From Pseudoalteromonas peptidolytica (lineage in GTDB: Bacteria > Pseudomonadota > Gammaproteobacteria > Enterobacterales > Alteromonadaceae), in the NCBI RefSeq assembly GCF_012641745.1, contig NZ_WEHZ01000004.1, positions 62,001-126,000 on the forward strand: a stretch of DNA of 64,000 nucleotides, read 5' to 3'. Positions 9,177 through 16,181 of this stretch are shown here, piece after piece; the stretch's first letter is position 1, and each line of letters starts with the position of its first letter. The position numbers were made by a program, and so were the translations under genes. Under the pieces are notes generated by a model. It was given only the letters and a program-made list of their open reading frames with translations, was not told where the DNA came from and ran no database searches.

Positions 9177-9207
9177 TTCTCACGCACTACACTGTGTTGC
9201 GTGAGAA
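9177..9207. promoter_or_regulatory. 31-bp inverted repeat before the DUF6765-like gene
   Basis: TTCTCACGCA and TGCGTGAGAA are perfect 10-bp arms, with an inner ACAC/GTGT pairing. It ends 19 bp before the start codon, just ahead of an AAGGA ribosome site. It could be a repressor operator or a 5' UTR hairpin. Confidence 0.5.
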
Positions 9208-9226
9208 AAGGCAAGGATAATAAAAA

Positions 9227-10288
9227 ATGCAAATTGATTTACACCATGGTATGACATGGGTTGTTGCCCGTGCTGCGGGATTCATTGAACAAGAAGCTGA
9301 AATTATTGCTCACGCGTCGCAATATGTAGACGATGCAACAAATTACGGTCATATCGAGTTTGATAACGGGGCGGCCTATGAGCGTATCGCTACCGCACAT
9401 AAAATGCTTGATTATAAAAACCTCGACAGCCTGAAGAATATGAAAGTGTGGGTGCCTTTTCATTTTTTACCAGGCAATGGAGGGTTGCCCGCTGGACAAA
9501 ACCCCTCCGGCAGTTTTATTCAAAAACTGGTCTGTAAACCGCATTCATATGTAGCAAAAGACATGATTACTGAATGTATCGCAGATAAGGCAAGGCCATA
9601 TGGATTACATCGCCTAGGTATTACCTCTCATGTATTCATCGATACATGGGGCCATCAAGGGTTTGCTGGAATACAACATAAAGTCAATAAAGTTAATGAA
9701 ATAAAAGACTTAAATGGCGAAGCGGAAGAAACATGGAGCGAGCATATCAGTGAATATTTTTCAGATATTTTTCAAGATGATATTCCAAGCCTTGGACATG
9801 GGCAGGCACTGTCTCACCCAGATCAGCCGCATCAAGTGTGGAGCTATATCAACGGTTTGGATGAGAAAGTAGTAAGAGATAACCCAAGCGATTTTCTGGT
9901 TGCTGCTGATGAGCTGTGCAAAGTCTATCAAGCTTATCGGGGAAAAGAGATAACAGGCTTGGGTGAGTCAGTAAAGCAAGAAATAGCACAGTGCTTTATT
10001 GAATTTAATATGGATGATGGTGAAGTGCGCCACCAATTGTGGCTTGATGCAATCAAAACCGATAGATTTGGCCTAGGTGCATACACACTTACTTATATTG
10101 CCAAAGGCGAAGGGTCGTGGAAGCATCAAGCGCTAGGCACGACACGTGCTAAAGGTGATGACGATAGCTATCCATTTCGCCGTGAATTTTTAACTTCTAA
10201 TTGGAAGTATTTTCATGATGCGGCTAAAAAGCATCGTCTCTGTGTAATTGATGATATTTTGCCTAGATATGGGATTTGTGTCAGCTAA
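9227..10288 (+). CDS. DUF6765-family-like protein
   Basis: A 353-residue soluble protein without a signal peptide. It starts with a histidine-rich segment (IDLHHGMTWVVARAAGF), then HASQYVDDATNYGHIEF. It has further His/Asp clusters, such as HVFIDTWGHQGFAG (about residues 135-150) and SHPDQPHQ (about 205). This layout recalls DUF6765 proteins, and the metal-ligand-like His/Asp spacing recalls the zinc phospholipase C/S1 nuclease fold. Both are recollections, not search results. The gene stands alone between a repeat and a hairpin, next to the restriction island. Its function is unknown. Confidence 0.65.
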   Translation: MQIDLHHGMTWVVARAAGFIEQEAEIIAHASQYVDDATNYGHIEFDNGAAYERIATAHKMLDYKNLDSLKNMKVWVPFHFLPGNGGLPAGQNPSGSFIQKLVCKPHSYVAKDMITECIADKARPYGLHRLGITSHVFIDTWGHQGFAGIQHKVNKVNEIKDLNGEAEETWSEHISEYFSDIFQDDIPSLGHGQALSHPDQPHQVWSYINGLDEKVVRDNPSDFLVAADELCKVYQAYRGKEITGLGESVKQEIAQCFIEFNMDDGEVRHQLWLDAIKTDRFGLGAYTLTYIAKGEGSWKHQALGTTRAKGDDDSYPFRREFLTSNWKYFHDAAKKHRLCVIDDILPRYGICVS

Positions 10289-10302
10289 GCTTCAGTAAAG
10301 TA

Positions 10303-10321
10303 AGTGCAGCTAGGCTGCACT
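10303..10321. terminator. Hairpin, probable shared terminator
   Basis: AGTGCAGC and GCTGCACT form an 8-bp stem with a TAG loop, 15 bp after the DUF6765-like stop. A T-rich run follows (TATTCTTGTGTTT). It also lies past the stop of the opposing short reading frame at 10332. Confidence 0.6.
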
Positions 10322-10331
10322 ATTCTTGTGT

Positions 10332-10511
10332 TTAAAATAGCTCGGAAGAAAGTTCACGGGATTGTGAGTTTTGGTTAATATGCCAAGTTTCGACGAGGCG
10401 AGTTGTACCACCTGAGTTTTTACAAATTAATTCTGTCACCAGTACTTTATAAAAACCACTGTATTTAGCCTCACCCATCATCTTCATTACAAAATCCACA
10501 CGTAATGTGAC
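10332..10511 (-). pseudogene. Short open frame, possible C-terminal remnant of a gene cut by the restriction island
   Basis: On the minus strand the frame runs from just inside the C-box (10511) to a TAA at 10332-10334. The first ATG is at 10487 and would give 51 residues beginning MKMMGEAKYS. The composition is protein-like (FYKVLVTELICKN, RLVETWHINQN), with no low-complexity sequence. No good ribosome site precedes the ATG. The frame is lost exactly where the operator of the restriction system begins, so it may be the 3' end of a gene truncated by insertion of that system. It could also be a real small gene. Confidence 0.4.
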
Positions 10512-10534
10512 TTATAGTCCGTAGACACATTGTC
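10509..10534 (+). promoter_or_regulatory. C-box: two controller-protein operators
   Basis: GACTTATAGTC (10509-10519) and GACACATTGTC (10524-10534) are separated by CGTA. Both have the GAC-N5-GTC form (GACT...AGTC in the first) typical of C-protein operators of type II restriction-modification systems. The pair lies 39 bp ahead of the controller start codon, which suits autoregulation: activation from the left site, repression from the right. Confidence 0.85.
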
Positions 10535-10573
10535 TACATTGATAAATTATCCCTTTAGCATTAGAGGGTTATC

Positions 10574-10819
10574 ATGAACGAAGAAAAAATTCTCCAGCTA
10601 TTTGGACTACATATTAAAAGCTTGAGGCTAAAGCTAGGCCTTAGTCAAGAGGAGCTAGCTTCTCTGTGTGAGCTTGATAGAACATATATTAGCGGAATAG
10701 AGCGGGGCAAAAGAAATATCAGTCTGTTAAACATTTTAAAGCTTGCTGATTCTTTGCAGTCTTCAGCGTCAGAGCTCATGAATTTTAAGAGTAAGGATAA
10801 TAATGACAAGCCCATATAG
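10574..10819 (+). CDS. Restriction-modification controller (C) protein, XRE-type HTH
   Basis: An 81-residue protein that is almost entirely one helix-turn-helix domain (IKSLRLKLGLSQEELASLCE, then DRTYISGIERGKRN). Size and sequence are typical of C proteins, which act as dimers on C-boxes to delay endonuclease expression when the system enters a new cell. The C-box pair directly upstream and the endonuclease gene overlapping its 3' end by 17 bp support the call. A further operator-like site lies before the methylase gene, so the protein may also control the methylase. Confidence 0.9.
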   Translation: MNEEKILQLFGLHIKSLRLKLGLSQEELASLCELDRTYISGIERGKRNISLLNILKLADSLQSSASELMNFKSKDNNDKPI

Positions 10820-11834
10820 TCACTTTGTGGATGAATTAGCAGAAAAGCACGGTGTCAGTAAAACTGGATTATTAAAAAAGTTTCTTGAGTTTAAGACTCG
10901 AGCTGTAAAAGGGAATAGCAAATCTAGAAGAAATTGGGCCGCGGTTTATACGATATCCGTGATTTGTGAGGACTATGTGGCTGGACAAAAGAATGGCTCA
11001 TCTTCCACATCTCTGCTGCGTAGGATTAGACAGAAGCCCTATGGAAGTAAACTTCAAAATCACCATCTGGATAACAGATTAAATGGCGAATTTAAGAAAA
11101 AATACCGAACAGATTTAGAAATCATGGACATAGATGGCTCTAACCGGAAAGTATCGGAAGCTATTTTGGGTGAAGCTGGAGATAAACCTGAAGCCGTGGC
11201 TAAATTTGCGGTAGATGTGGTTGCTACATATGCGTCAATTATCGCGAAAATCGAGATTGCATTTTTAACTGAAATTTCATCCGCTAATACTCAGCAAGAT
11301 ATACTAAAAACAATAGTTAAGGCTTTCAATGCCACCTCAGATGCAAGAGTTTTTGAAATTGTTTCTTTCGCTATCTTACATTTGTCTTTCAAGAAAATTA
11401 AAGCTTCATTCTCCACAAGCTCCGGTGAAATTGAGACTAGCCCATTAATGCTTTATAAAACCGGAAGAACTAACGCTAATGATGGAGGTATCGACTTTGT
11501 ACTCAAGCCAATAGGAAAGTTTTTTCAAGTTACAGAAGGTATCGATTTCAAAAAGTACTTTTTAGATTTTGATAAGGTGAACCGGTTTCCTCTGAGTTTT
11601 GTGGTGAAGACAAGCTTAAGTGTAGATGAAGTACAGAGCCAAATTAGGCTTAAGGCCAGCCGGGAAATGGATGAGCTAAAAGTGGAGCTTTATATGTCTT
11701 TATTTGAGGATATATATACCTTAAATGAGCTAAGTGATTACCTCCAAGAACTTTCTACAGATAACAATTCAATTGAGCAGCTGAAACAAATTATTATCAA
11801 CTGCTATAAGCTCGAGTTTAGTTTATCTGATTAA
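10803..11834 (+). CDS. Type II restriction endonuclease (probable ATGCAT specificity)
   Basis: A 343-residue protein called from context: it is co-transcribed with the controller gene and convergent with a DNA methylase, overlapping it by 12 bp. It starts from an ATG with an AAGGA site inside the end of the controller gene. A candidate nuclease core is NDGGID (residues 226-231) followed by FFQVTE, which loosely recalls the D...(E/Q)xK layout of PD-(D/E)XK enzymes. The final catalytic residue is uncertain. The specificity is inferred from the methylase, which resembles YhdJ (ATGCAT); NsiI-type enzymes cut this site. At least one ATGCAT occurs in the window (32118-32123), so sites are not absent. 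Confidence 0.75.
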   Translation: MTSPYSHFVDELAEKHGVSKTGLLKKFLEFKTRAVKGNSKSRRNWAAVYTISVICEDYVAGQKNGSSSTSLLRRIRQKPYGSKLQNHHLDNRLNGEFKKKYRTDLEIMDIDGSNRKVSEAILGEAGDKPEAVAKFAVDVVATYASIIAKIEIAFLTEISSANTQQDILKTIVKAFNATSDARVFEIVSFAILHLSFKKIKASFSTSSGEIETSPLMLYKTGRTNANDGGIDFVLKPIGKFFQVTEGIDFKKYFLDFDKVNRFPLSFVVKTSLSVDEVQSQIRLKASREMDELKVELYMSLFEDIYTLNELSDYLQELSTDNNSIEQLKQIIINCYKLEFSLSD

Positions 11835-12731
11835 AGGGTTTTGCTGTGGCGAGGCACTTGTGTCAGCTTCTTTCTGCCTATTTTTTTTGGATAAATTATT
11901 GGTCTTTCTTTTTTTCTCTTTTGCTAGTTCTTGCTCAGAATAATGGGATGGAAGCTCGAGTCTTCTAATTCCCATTTTCACGTATTCTTCATTGATCTCG
12001 ATACCAATAAATTTACGATTGAAGCGCTTTGCAACAGCGCCCGTGGTAAAGCTTCCTGAAAACGGATCAAGGACGTAATCCCCTTCGTTTGAAGATGCTT
12101 TTACAATACGCTCAAGCAGTGATTCTGGTTTTTGGGTTGGATGATTTTCATACTCATCCATCTTGAACCTAACTCTCGGGAACTCCCAAACATTACCAGG
12201 AACTTTTTTTGTATTGTAAGGCTGAGGAGGGTTTTTTCGATAATCTATTAGCTGCCTTTTAGCGCCTGTTTTCGCCTCAACTAATATATCTTCATGATTG
12301 AAAGTATAGTTTTTAGGGTGTTTAGTAAGCATTAATATCGGCTCATACATAGATCCAAAGTATGTCTTTGCTTGAACACCAGAGCTATCATAGCTCCAAA
12401 TCACTCTGCTTTTTATAGTGAATAGTTTCCGACAGTAAATATCCAAAAAGGGCATATTTTCGGTACTATTCATTAAATAGAATGTTCCATTTGGCTTGAG
12501 TACTCTAAAGCAATCATCAATCCATTCGTAACACCATGCAAGAAAATCTTCTTCAGTCCACTTTTCCTTTAAACCATCGAAATCTTTGCCTATGTTATAC
12601 GGTGGATCTGCGAAAATTAAGTTCACTGATTCGTCAGGAATAGCTTTTAAACCCAGCAGGACATCACCGTGAATAATCTTTTGATTTTCATCTGAAAAAG
12701 TTTGATTTATAACATCAAATCGAGCGGCCAT
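11823..12731 (-). CDS. YhdJ-like adenine-N6 DNA methyltransferase
   Basis: A 302-residue beta-class methylase. DPPYNIGKDFDG is the catalytic motif IV, and DPFSGSFTTGAVA near residue 215 is the SAM-binding motif I. From memory the sequence follows E. coli YhdJ closely through long stretches (MNSTENMPF, WSYDSSGVQAK, RKNPPQPYN, ENHPTQKPE). That points to ATGCAT methylation of the adenine. I chose ATG 12731; the longer form would need TTG 12743. The C-terminal tail is Lys-rich. Here it is paired with a nuclease and controller, unlike the solitary YhdJ of E. coli, so it should protect host DNA from the adjacent endonuclease. Confidence 0.9.
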   Translation of the reverse strand: MAARFDVINQTFSDENQKIIHGDVLLGLKAIPDESVNLIFADPPYNIGKDFDGLKEKWTEEDFLAWCYEWIDDCFRVLKPNGTFYLMNSTENMPFLDIYCRKLFTIKSRVIWSYDSSGVQAKTYFGSMYEPILMLTKHPKNYTFNHEDILVEAKTGAKRQLIDYRKNPPQPYNTKKVPGNVWEFPRVRFKMDEYENHPTQKPESLLERIVKASSNEGDYVLDPFSGSFTTGAVAKRFNRKFIGIEINEEYVKMGIRRLELPSHYSEQELAKEKKRKTNNLSKKNRQKEADTSASPQQNPLIR

Positions 12732-12759
12732 TAGAATACTCAAAGGAACATAAAAGCGT

Positions 12760-12795
12760 GACGCATAGTCTACATTTTAATATATTACATAACAA
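12760..12795 (-). promoter_or_regulatory. Methylase promoter with overlapping C-protein operator
   Basis: On the minus strand TTGTTA (12795-12790) and TAGACT (12772-12767) are 17 bp apart, about 36 bp before the methylase ATG. GACTATGCGTC (12770-12760) overlaps the -10. Its plus-strand form and flank (GAC, CAT, GTCTACATT) match the right operator of the C-box. Repression of the methylase by the C protein is inferred. Confidence 0.65.
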
Positions 12796-12880
12796 CTGAA
12801 TTGAATATGGTACATAACGCTAAGGCGTTACCAAGTATAAAAACAGAAAGTGCTATTGATAGTAAACTTAGGGGGTGAAA

Positions 12881-12957
12881 TGGTGGCCCCACCTGGACTC
12901 GAACCAGGGACCTACCGATTATGAGTCGGGTGCTCTAACCAACTGAGCTATAGGGCC
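12881..12957 (-). tRNA. tRNA with CAU anticodon, probably tRNA-Ile2 (lysidine), CCA encoded
   Basis: The 77-nt minus-strand gene begins GGCCCTATAGCTCAGTTGG and ends GGGGCCACCA. The anticodon loop is CTCATAA (anticodon CAT) and the T-arm is CCTGG TTCGAGT CCAGG. CAT could mean Met or Ile2. The acceptor has C-G pairs at positions 4-69 and 5-68, which favour recognition by TilS and thus an isoleucine tRNA reading AUA. An elongator methionine tRNA is the alternative. The anticodon stem has a C-U mismatch at 27-43. Two copies of its first 19 nt lie upstream. Confidence 0.9.
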
Positions 12958-13063
12958 ATTTTGTGTTTTAAGTGCTCATTAAATTCATCCATGAAGCAAT
13001 ATCCTGTCGGCGTCCTGCCTCCACCTCATCAAGCTGCGAAGCGGTGCTTTGGTCTTGATTCGC

Positions 13064-13082
13064 CCAACTGAGCTATAGGGCC
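13064..13082 (-). pseudogene. tRNA 5'-end fragment 1
   Basis: The minus strand reads GGCCCTATAGCTCAGTTGG, identical to the first 19 nt of the tRNA at 12957. Its 5' flank AAACACAAAAT matches too. After TTGG the sequence departs into unrelated DNA, so the anticodon and T arms are absent. Confidence 0.85.
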
Positions 13083-13205
13083 ATTTTGTGTTTTTGCGCG
13101 TAACATTCGTCCATGAAGCTTGGTTCCGGTCTCGGATTCAACGCTCAGGTTCGCTGCGCTAATATCCCTTTGCTTCCTCGACGTAAACTTTCTTTGAAAG
13201 TTTAC

Positions 13206-13224
13206 CCAACTGAGCTATAGGGCT
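13206..13224 (-). pseudogene. tRNA 5'-end fragment 2
   Basis: The minus strand reads AGCCCTATAGCTCAGTTGG, one base different from the tRNA 5' end. It is nearest to the promoter. It is followed by a perfect hairpin (GTAAACTTTC and GAAAGTTTAC, 13183-13205) in place of the rest of the tRNA. Confidence 0.8.
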
Positions 13225-13267
13225 ATTTTGCTTTGTGGTTTAAAGGTAAATCACTGAAAGCGCAGGC

Positions 13268-13296
13268 AGTATAAAAATTTTTAACAGGCTTGTCAC
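13268..13296 (-). promoter_or_regulatory. Strong sigma-70 promoter for the tRNA transcript
   Basis: On the minus strand GTGACA and TATACT are exactly 17 bp apart. They are followed by GCCTGCGC, a GC-rich discriminator typical of stringently controlled stable RNA promoters. Transcription from about 13261 would cross both fragments before the intact tRNA. Confidence 0.7.
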
Positions 13297-13630
13297 TATT
13301 AAAACGAGAAAAAATCGAGATGAATGTACTGATTGCTTAATTATGAAGCAAAGTGGAGTGTGAAGTAGCTTTTGCAGTAGAGATAGAATGAATTTTAGCG
13401 TCAGAAAGGTCGTGCTTTTCTCGCTCGCCGAGGAGCGGTGGCCGTAAAAATGATTGGCTTAGTTTAGCTTTTTCAAATGTTATGTCGATAGGAACGAACA
13501 AGCTTGTTCCTATTAGTATTCTTAAATTTATATTTTTGAGTGGTTATGCAGCCGCTACCGTCTTTCGAAGAAATTTCACTGATTTTTGTAGGGAGTAAGG
13601 TGTGAATGGGGTATTACTGTAACGCAGATA
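13297..13630. other. Gene-free interval with a REP-like palindrome
   Basis: No convincing reading frame. TAGGAACGAACAAGCTTGTTCCTA (13489-13512 in two halves: TAGGAAC and GTTCCTA around GAACAAGCTT) is a palindrome. It may be a worn member of the GTAGGAGC-type REP family seen elsewhere in the window. Confidence 0.4.
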
Positions 13631-13660
13631 AAAGAAGCCGACGTAGTGTCGGCCTCTTTT
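13631..13660 (-). terminator. accC: Rho-independent terminator of accBC
   Basis: On the minus strand AGAGGCCGAC and GTCGGCTTCT pair around ACTAC and are followed by TTT. It lies 17 bp past the accC stop. Confidence 0.85.
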
Positions 13661-13676
13661 AGGAGAACGAATTAGG

Positions 13677-15023
13677 TTATTGGTGCATGCCTAGTTTTTT
13701 CTCTAGGTAGTGGATATTCGTACCACCGTTTTGGAAGTTCTCGTCTGATAGAATCTTCTTGTGCAGCGGGGTATTGGTTTTAATCCCGTCAATCACTAGC
13801 TCATTCAGTGCGTTTTTAGCGCGAGCAATTGCAACATCACGGTTTTCACCATAAGTGATTAACTTACCGATCATTGAGTCGTAATGTGGCGGTACCGTGT
13901 AATCTGCGTAGATATGACTGTCCCAACGGATCCCAAGGCCACCTGCTGGATGGAAGCGTGTGATCTTACCCGGTGAAGGAATAAAACTGTCAGGGTCTTC
14001 AGCGTTAATACGGCACTCAATTGCATGACCTCGGATCACCACGTCATCTTGTGTAATAGAAAGTGGTTGGCCAGCAGCAATCTTAAGTTGCTCCTTGATT
14101 AAGTCTACGCCAGTGACCATTTCTGTTACTGGGTGCTCAACCTGAATACGGGTGTTCATTTCAATGAAGTAGAACTCACCGTTTTCGTATAAGAATTCAA
14201 ATGTACCAGCACCGCGATAGCCGATTTCGATACATGCACGAGTACAGCGATCACCAATGTATTTACGCATTTCTGCAGTGATCCCTGGCGCAGGAGCTTC
14301 TTCCACTACTTTTTGGTGACGACGCTGCATTGAACAGTCACGCTCACCTAAATGGATTGCATTACCTTGACCGTCAGCCAGTACTTGTACTTCGATGTGG
14401 CGTGGGTTTTCTAGGAATTTTTCCATGTAAACCATACCATTGCCAAAGAACTGCTTAGCTTCTTGTTGCGTCAACGCAATTGAGTCAACCAGCTCTTTTT
14501 CGCTACGCACGACACGCATACCACGGCCACCACCGCCGCCTGCGGCTTTGATAATAACAGGGTAGCCAATGCGCTTGGCAATCTGCATATTGCGATCGTT
14601 ATCTTCGGTTAACGGGCCATCAGAACCAGGAACACAAGGAACACCCGCTTTTCTCATGGCTTCAATAGCAGAAACTTTATCACCCATTAAGCGAATCGTG
14701 TCGCCTTTTGGACCGATAAAAATAAAGCCGCTTTGCTCAACTTGGTCGGCAAAGTCTGCATTTTCAGAAAGAAAACCGTAACCTGGGTGAATAGCAACGG
14801 CGTCAGTTACTTCTGCAGCTGCAATAATACGCGGAATATCAAGGTAGCTTTCACTTGCTGCTGGTTTGCCGATACAAATGGTTTCATCCGCAAGAAGAAC
14901 GTGTTTTAGGTCACGATCGGCTGTTGAGTGTACAGCAACCGTCTTAATACCTAGCTCCTTGCAGGCACGCAATACACGAAGGGCAATTTCACCTCGGTTT
15001 GCAATGACTACTTTATCTAACAT
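13677..15023 (-). CDS. accC: Acetyl-CoA carboxylase, biotin carboxylase subunit
   Basis: A 448-residue enzyme, the usual length. It carries the ATP-grasp glycine loop GGGGGRGMR (about residues 161-169), the catalytic stretch [18 protein letters not shown], and IQVEHPVTE. It carboxylates the biotin on AccB with ATP and bicarbonate, the first step of malonyl-CoA formation for fatty acid synthesis in the cytoplasm. It lies 20 bp after accB and shares its transcript. The terminator at 13631 ends the operon. No unusual residues noted. Confidence 0.98.
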   Translation of the reverse strand: MLDKVVIANRGEIALRVLRACKELGIKTVAVHSTADRDLKHVLLADETICIGKPAASESYLDIPRIIAAAEVTDAVAIHPGYGFLSENADFADQVEQSGFIFIGPKGDTIRLMGDKVSAIEAMRKAGVPCVPGSDGPLTEDNDRNMQIAKRIGYPVIIKAAGGGGGRGMRVVRSEKELVDSIALTQQEAKQFFGNGMVYMEKFLENPRHIEVQVLADGQGNAIHLGERDCSMQRRHQKVVEEAPAPGITAEMRKYIGDRCTRACIEIGYRGAGTFEFLYENGEFYFIEMNTRIQVEHPVTEMVTGVDLIKEQLKIAAGQPLSITQDDVVIRGHAIECRINAEDPDSFIPSPGKITRFHPAGGLGIRWDSHIYADYTVPPHYDSMIGKLITYGENRDVAIARAKNALNELVIDGIKTNTPLHKKILSDENFQNGGTNIHYLEKKLGMHQ

Positions 15024-15043
15024 AACGTTGACCTTCTGCGTAA

Positions 15044-15505
15044 TTATTCGATGATGAATAGCGGTTGGTCGAATTCTACTGGCTCACCGTTTTCAATTAA
15101 GATTGCTTTAACCACACCAGCTTTGTCTGATTCGATTTGGTTCATCATCTTCATTGCTTCAACGATACAAAGCGTGTCGCCAACATTTACTTTTGAACCT
15201 ACTTCTACGTATGCTGCTGCTGTTGGAGATGAAGCTGAATAGAAAGTACCAACCATAGGTGACTTAACTTGGTGACCAGCTGGCGCTGCACTTTCTGGCG
15301 CTGCCGCTTCAGCAGCAGGTGCTGCAACAGGAGCGGCTGGTGCCGGTGCCGCTGGTGCTGCCATGTACTGTTGAGGTTGAGCGTAAACTGGTGCATTACT
15401 GTGGCGATTAATACGTACTGATTCTTCACCTTCTGTAATTTCTAGTTCTGCAATACCTGATTCTTCTACTAGTTCGATAAGTTTTTTGATCTTGCGAATA
15501 TCCAT
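15044..15505 (-). CDS. accB: Biotin carboxyl carrier protein
   Basis: A 153-residue carrier. The N-terminal domain ([17 protein letters not shown]) is followed by an Ala/Pro-rich linker (about residues 48-75). The C-terminal biotinyl domain has the EAMKMMNQI motif whose first lysine is biotinylated. It moves carboxyl groups from AccC to the AccAD transferase. It sits between aroQ and accC in the order aroQ-accB-accC, which is usual in gammaproteobacteria. Confidence 0.98.
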   Translation of the reverse strand: MDIRKIKKLIELVEESGIAELEITEGEESVRINRHSNAPVYAQPQQYMAAPAAPAPAAPVAAPAAEAAAPESAAPAGHQVKSPMVGTFYSASSPTAAAYVEVGSKVNVGDTLCIVEAMKMMNQIESDKAGVVKAILIENGEPVEFDQPLFIIE

Positions 15506-15524
15506 ACAATGACCCGCCTGTTAG

Positions 15525-15986
15525 TTAATTTGAGTTATTTTGTTTTCGCAGTTGCGCCAGTGCAGCATCGAGTGCTGCGCGATAGCCCAACGCGCCTAAT
15601 CCACATATCACGCCTTCCGCCACGTCAGAAAAATAAGACTTGCGGCGAAATGGTTCTCTTTTGTGTACATTTGTGATGTGCACTTCATAAAAGGGGATGT
15701 CTACACTGAGTAAGGCATCTCTAAGCGCAATGCTAGTATGTGTGAATGCGGCAGGATTGATAATAATCGCATCGCATTGTCCATACTGTGCATGAATGGC
15801 CTCAATAAGCTCTGCTTCACTGTTACTTTGAATGTGTGACAACTCTACTTGCTGATTTTGTGCATAGTCAGTGAGCGCATCGACAATCTCATTGAGTGTC
15901 TGCGTACCATAGGTGCTGGTTTCACGACGACCTAACATATTTAAATTAGGTCCGTTTACTAATAAAATCTTTAATTTTGCAGACAT
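15525..15986 (-). CDS. aroQ: 3-dehydroquinate dehydratase, type II
   Basis: A 153-residue enzyme. I chose ATG 15986 ([18 protein letters not shown]) because AAGGAAG precedes it and this fits the family length; a frame from 16022 would add 12 residues. NGPNLNMLG with its early tyrosine region (TSTYGTQT), NPAAFTHTS and [11 protein letters not shown] are the type II active-site motifs. It converts 3-dehydroquinate to 3-dehydroshikimate in the shikimate pathway. It is first in the operon before accB. Confidence 0.97.
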   Translation of the reverse strand: MSAKLKILLVNGPNLNMLGRRETSTYGTQTLNEIVDALTDYAQNQQVELSHIQSNSEAELIEAIHAQYGQCDAIIINPAAFTHTSIALRDALLSVDIPFYEVHITNVHKREPFRRKSYFSDVAEGVICGLGALGYRAALDAALAQLRKQNNSN

Positions 15987-16181
15987 TTTACGTGAACTTC
16001 CTTTAAGTAAAGCGTTAGACAAAAAATTGTACTGTATGGCTTGTTAACTTATGCCTAATTTCAGCAAATAGCAAATATTTCTCTATTTCGTCGAGTATTA
16101 TAGAGAGTTCGCGGTAAATAGCAGCAAAATACTGGTCTAATGAGAAGGGTAAGGGAGCAAGATAGCTTGCTCCCAAAATGG

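Noticed and set aside
12790..12880. Open minus-strand frame between the tRNA and the methylase that reads like a hydrophobic peptide (LLSIALSVFILGN).
   Set aside because: It has no ATG, GTG or TTG start and no ribosome site, and it covers the methylase promoter. Chance is the simpler reading.
12881..13224. tRNA fragments as attachment-site scars of a prophage or integrative element.
   Set aside because: Integrases normally duplicate the 3' part of a tRNA, while these are 5' parts. There is no integrase gene, and the copied 5' flank fits array decay better.
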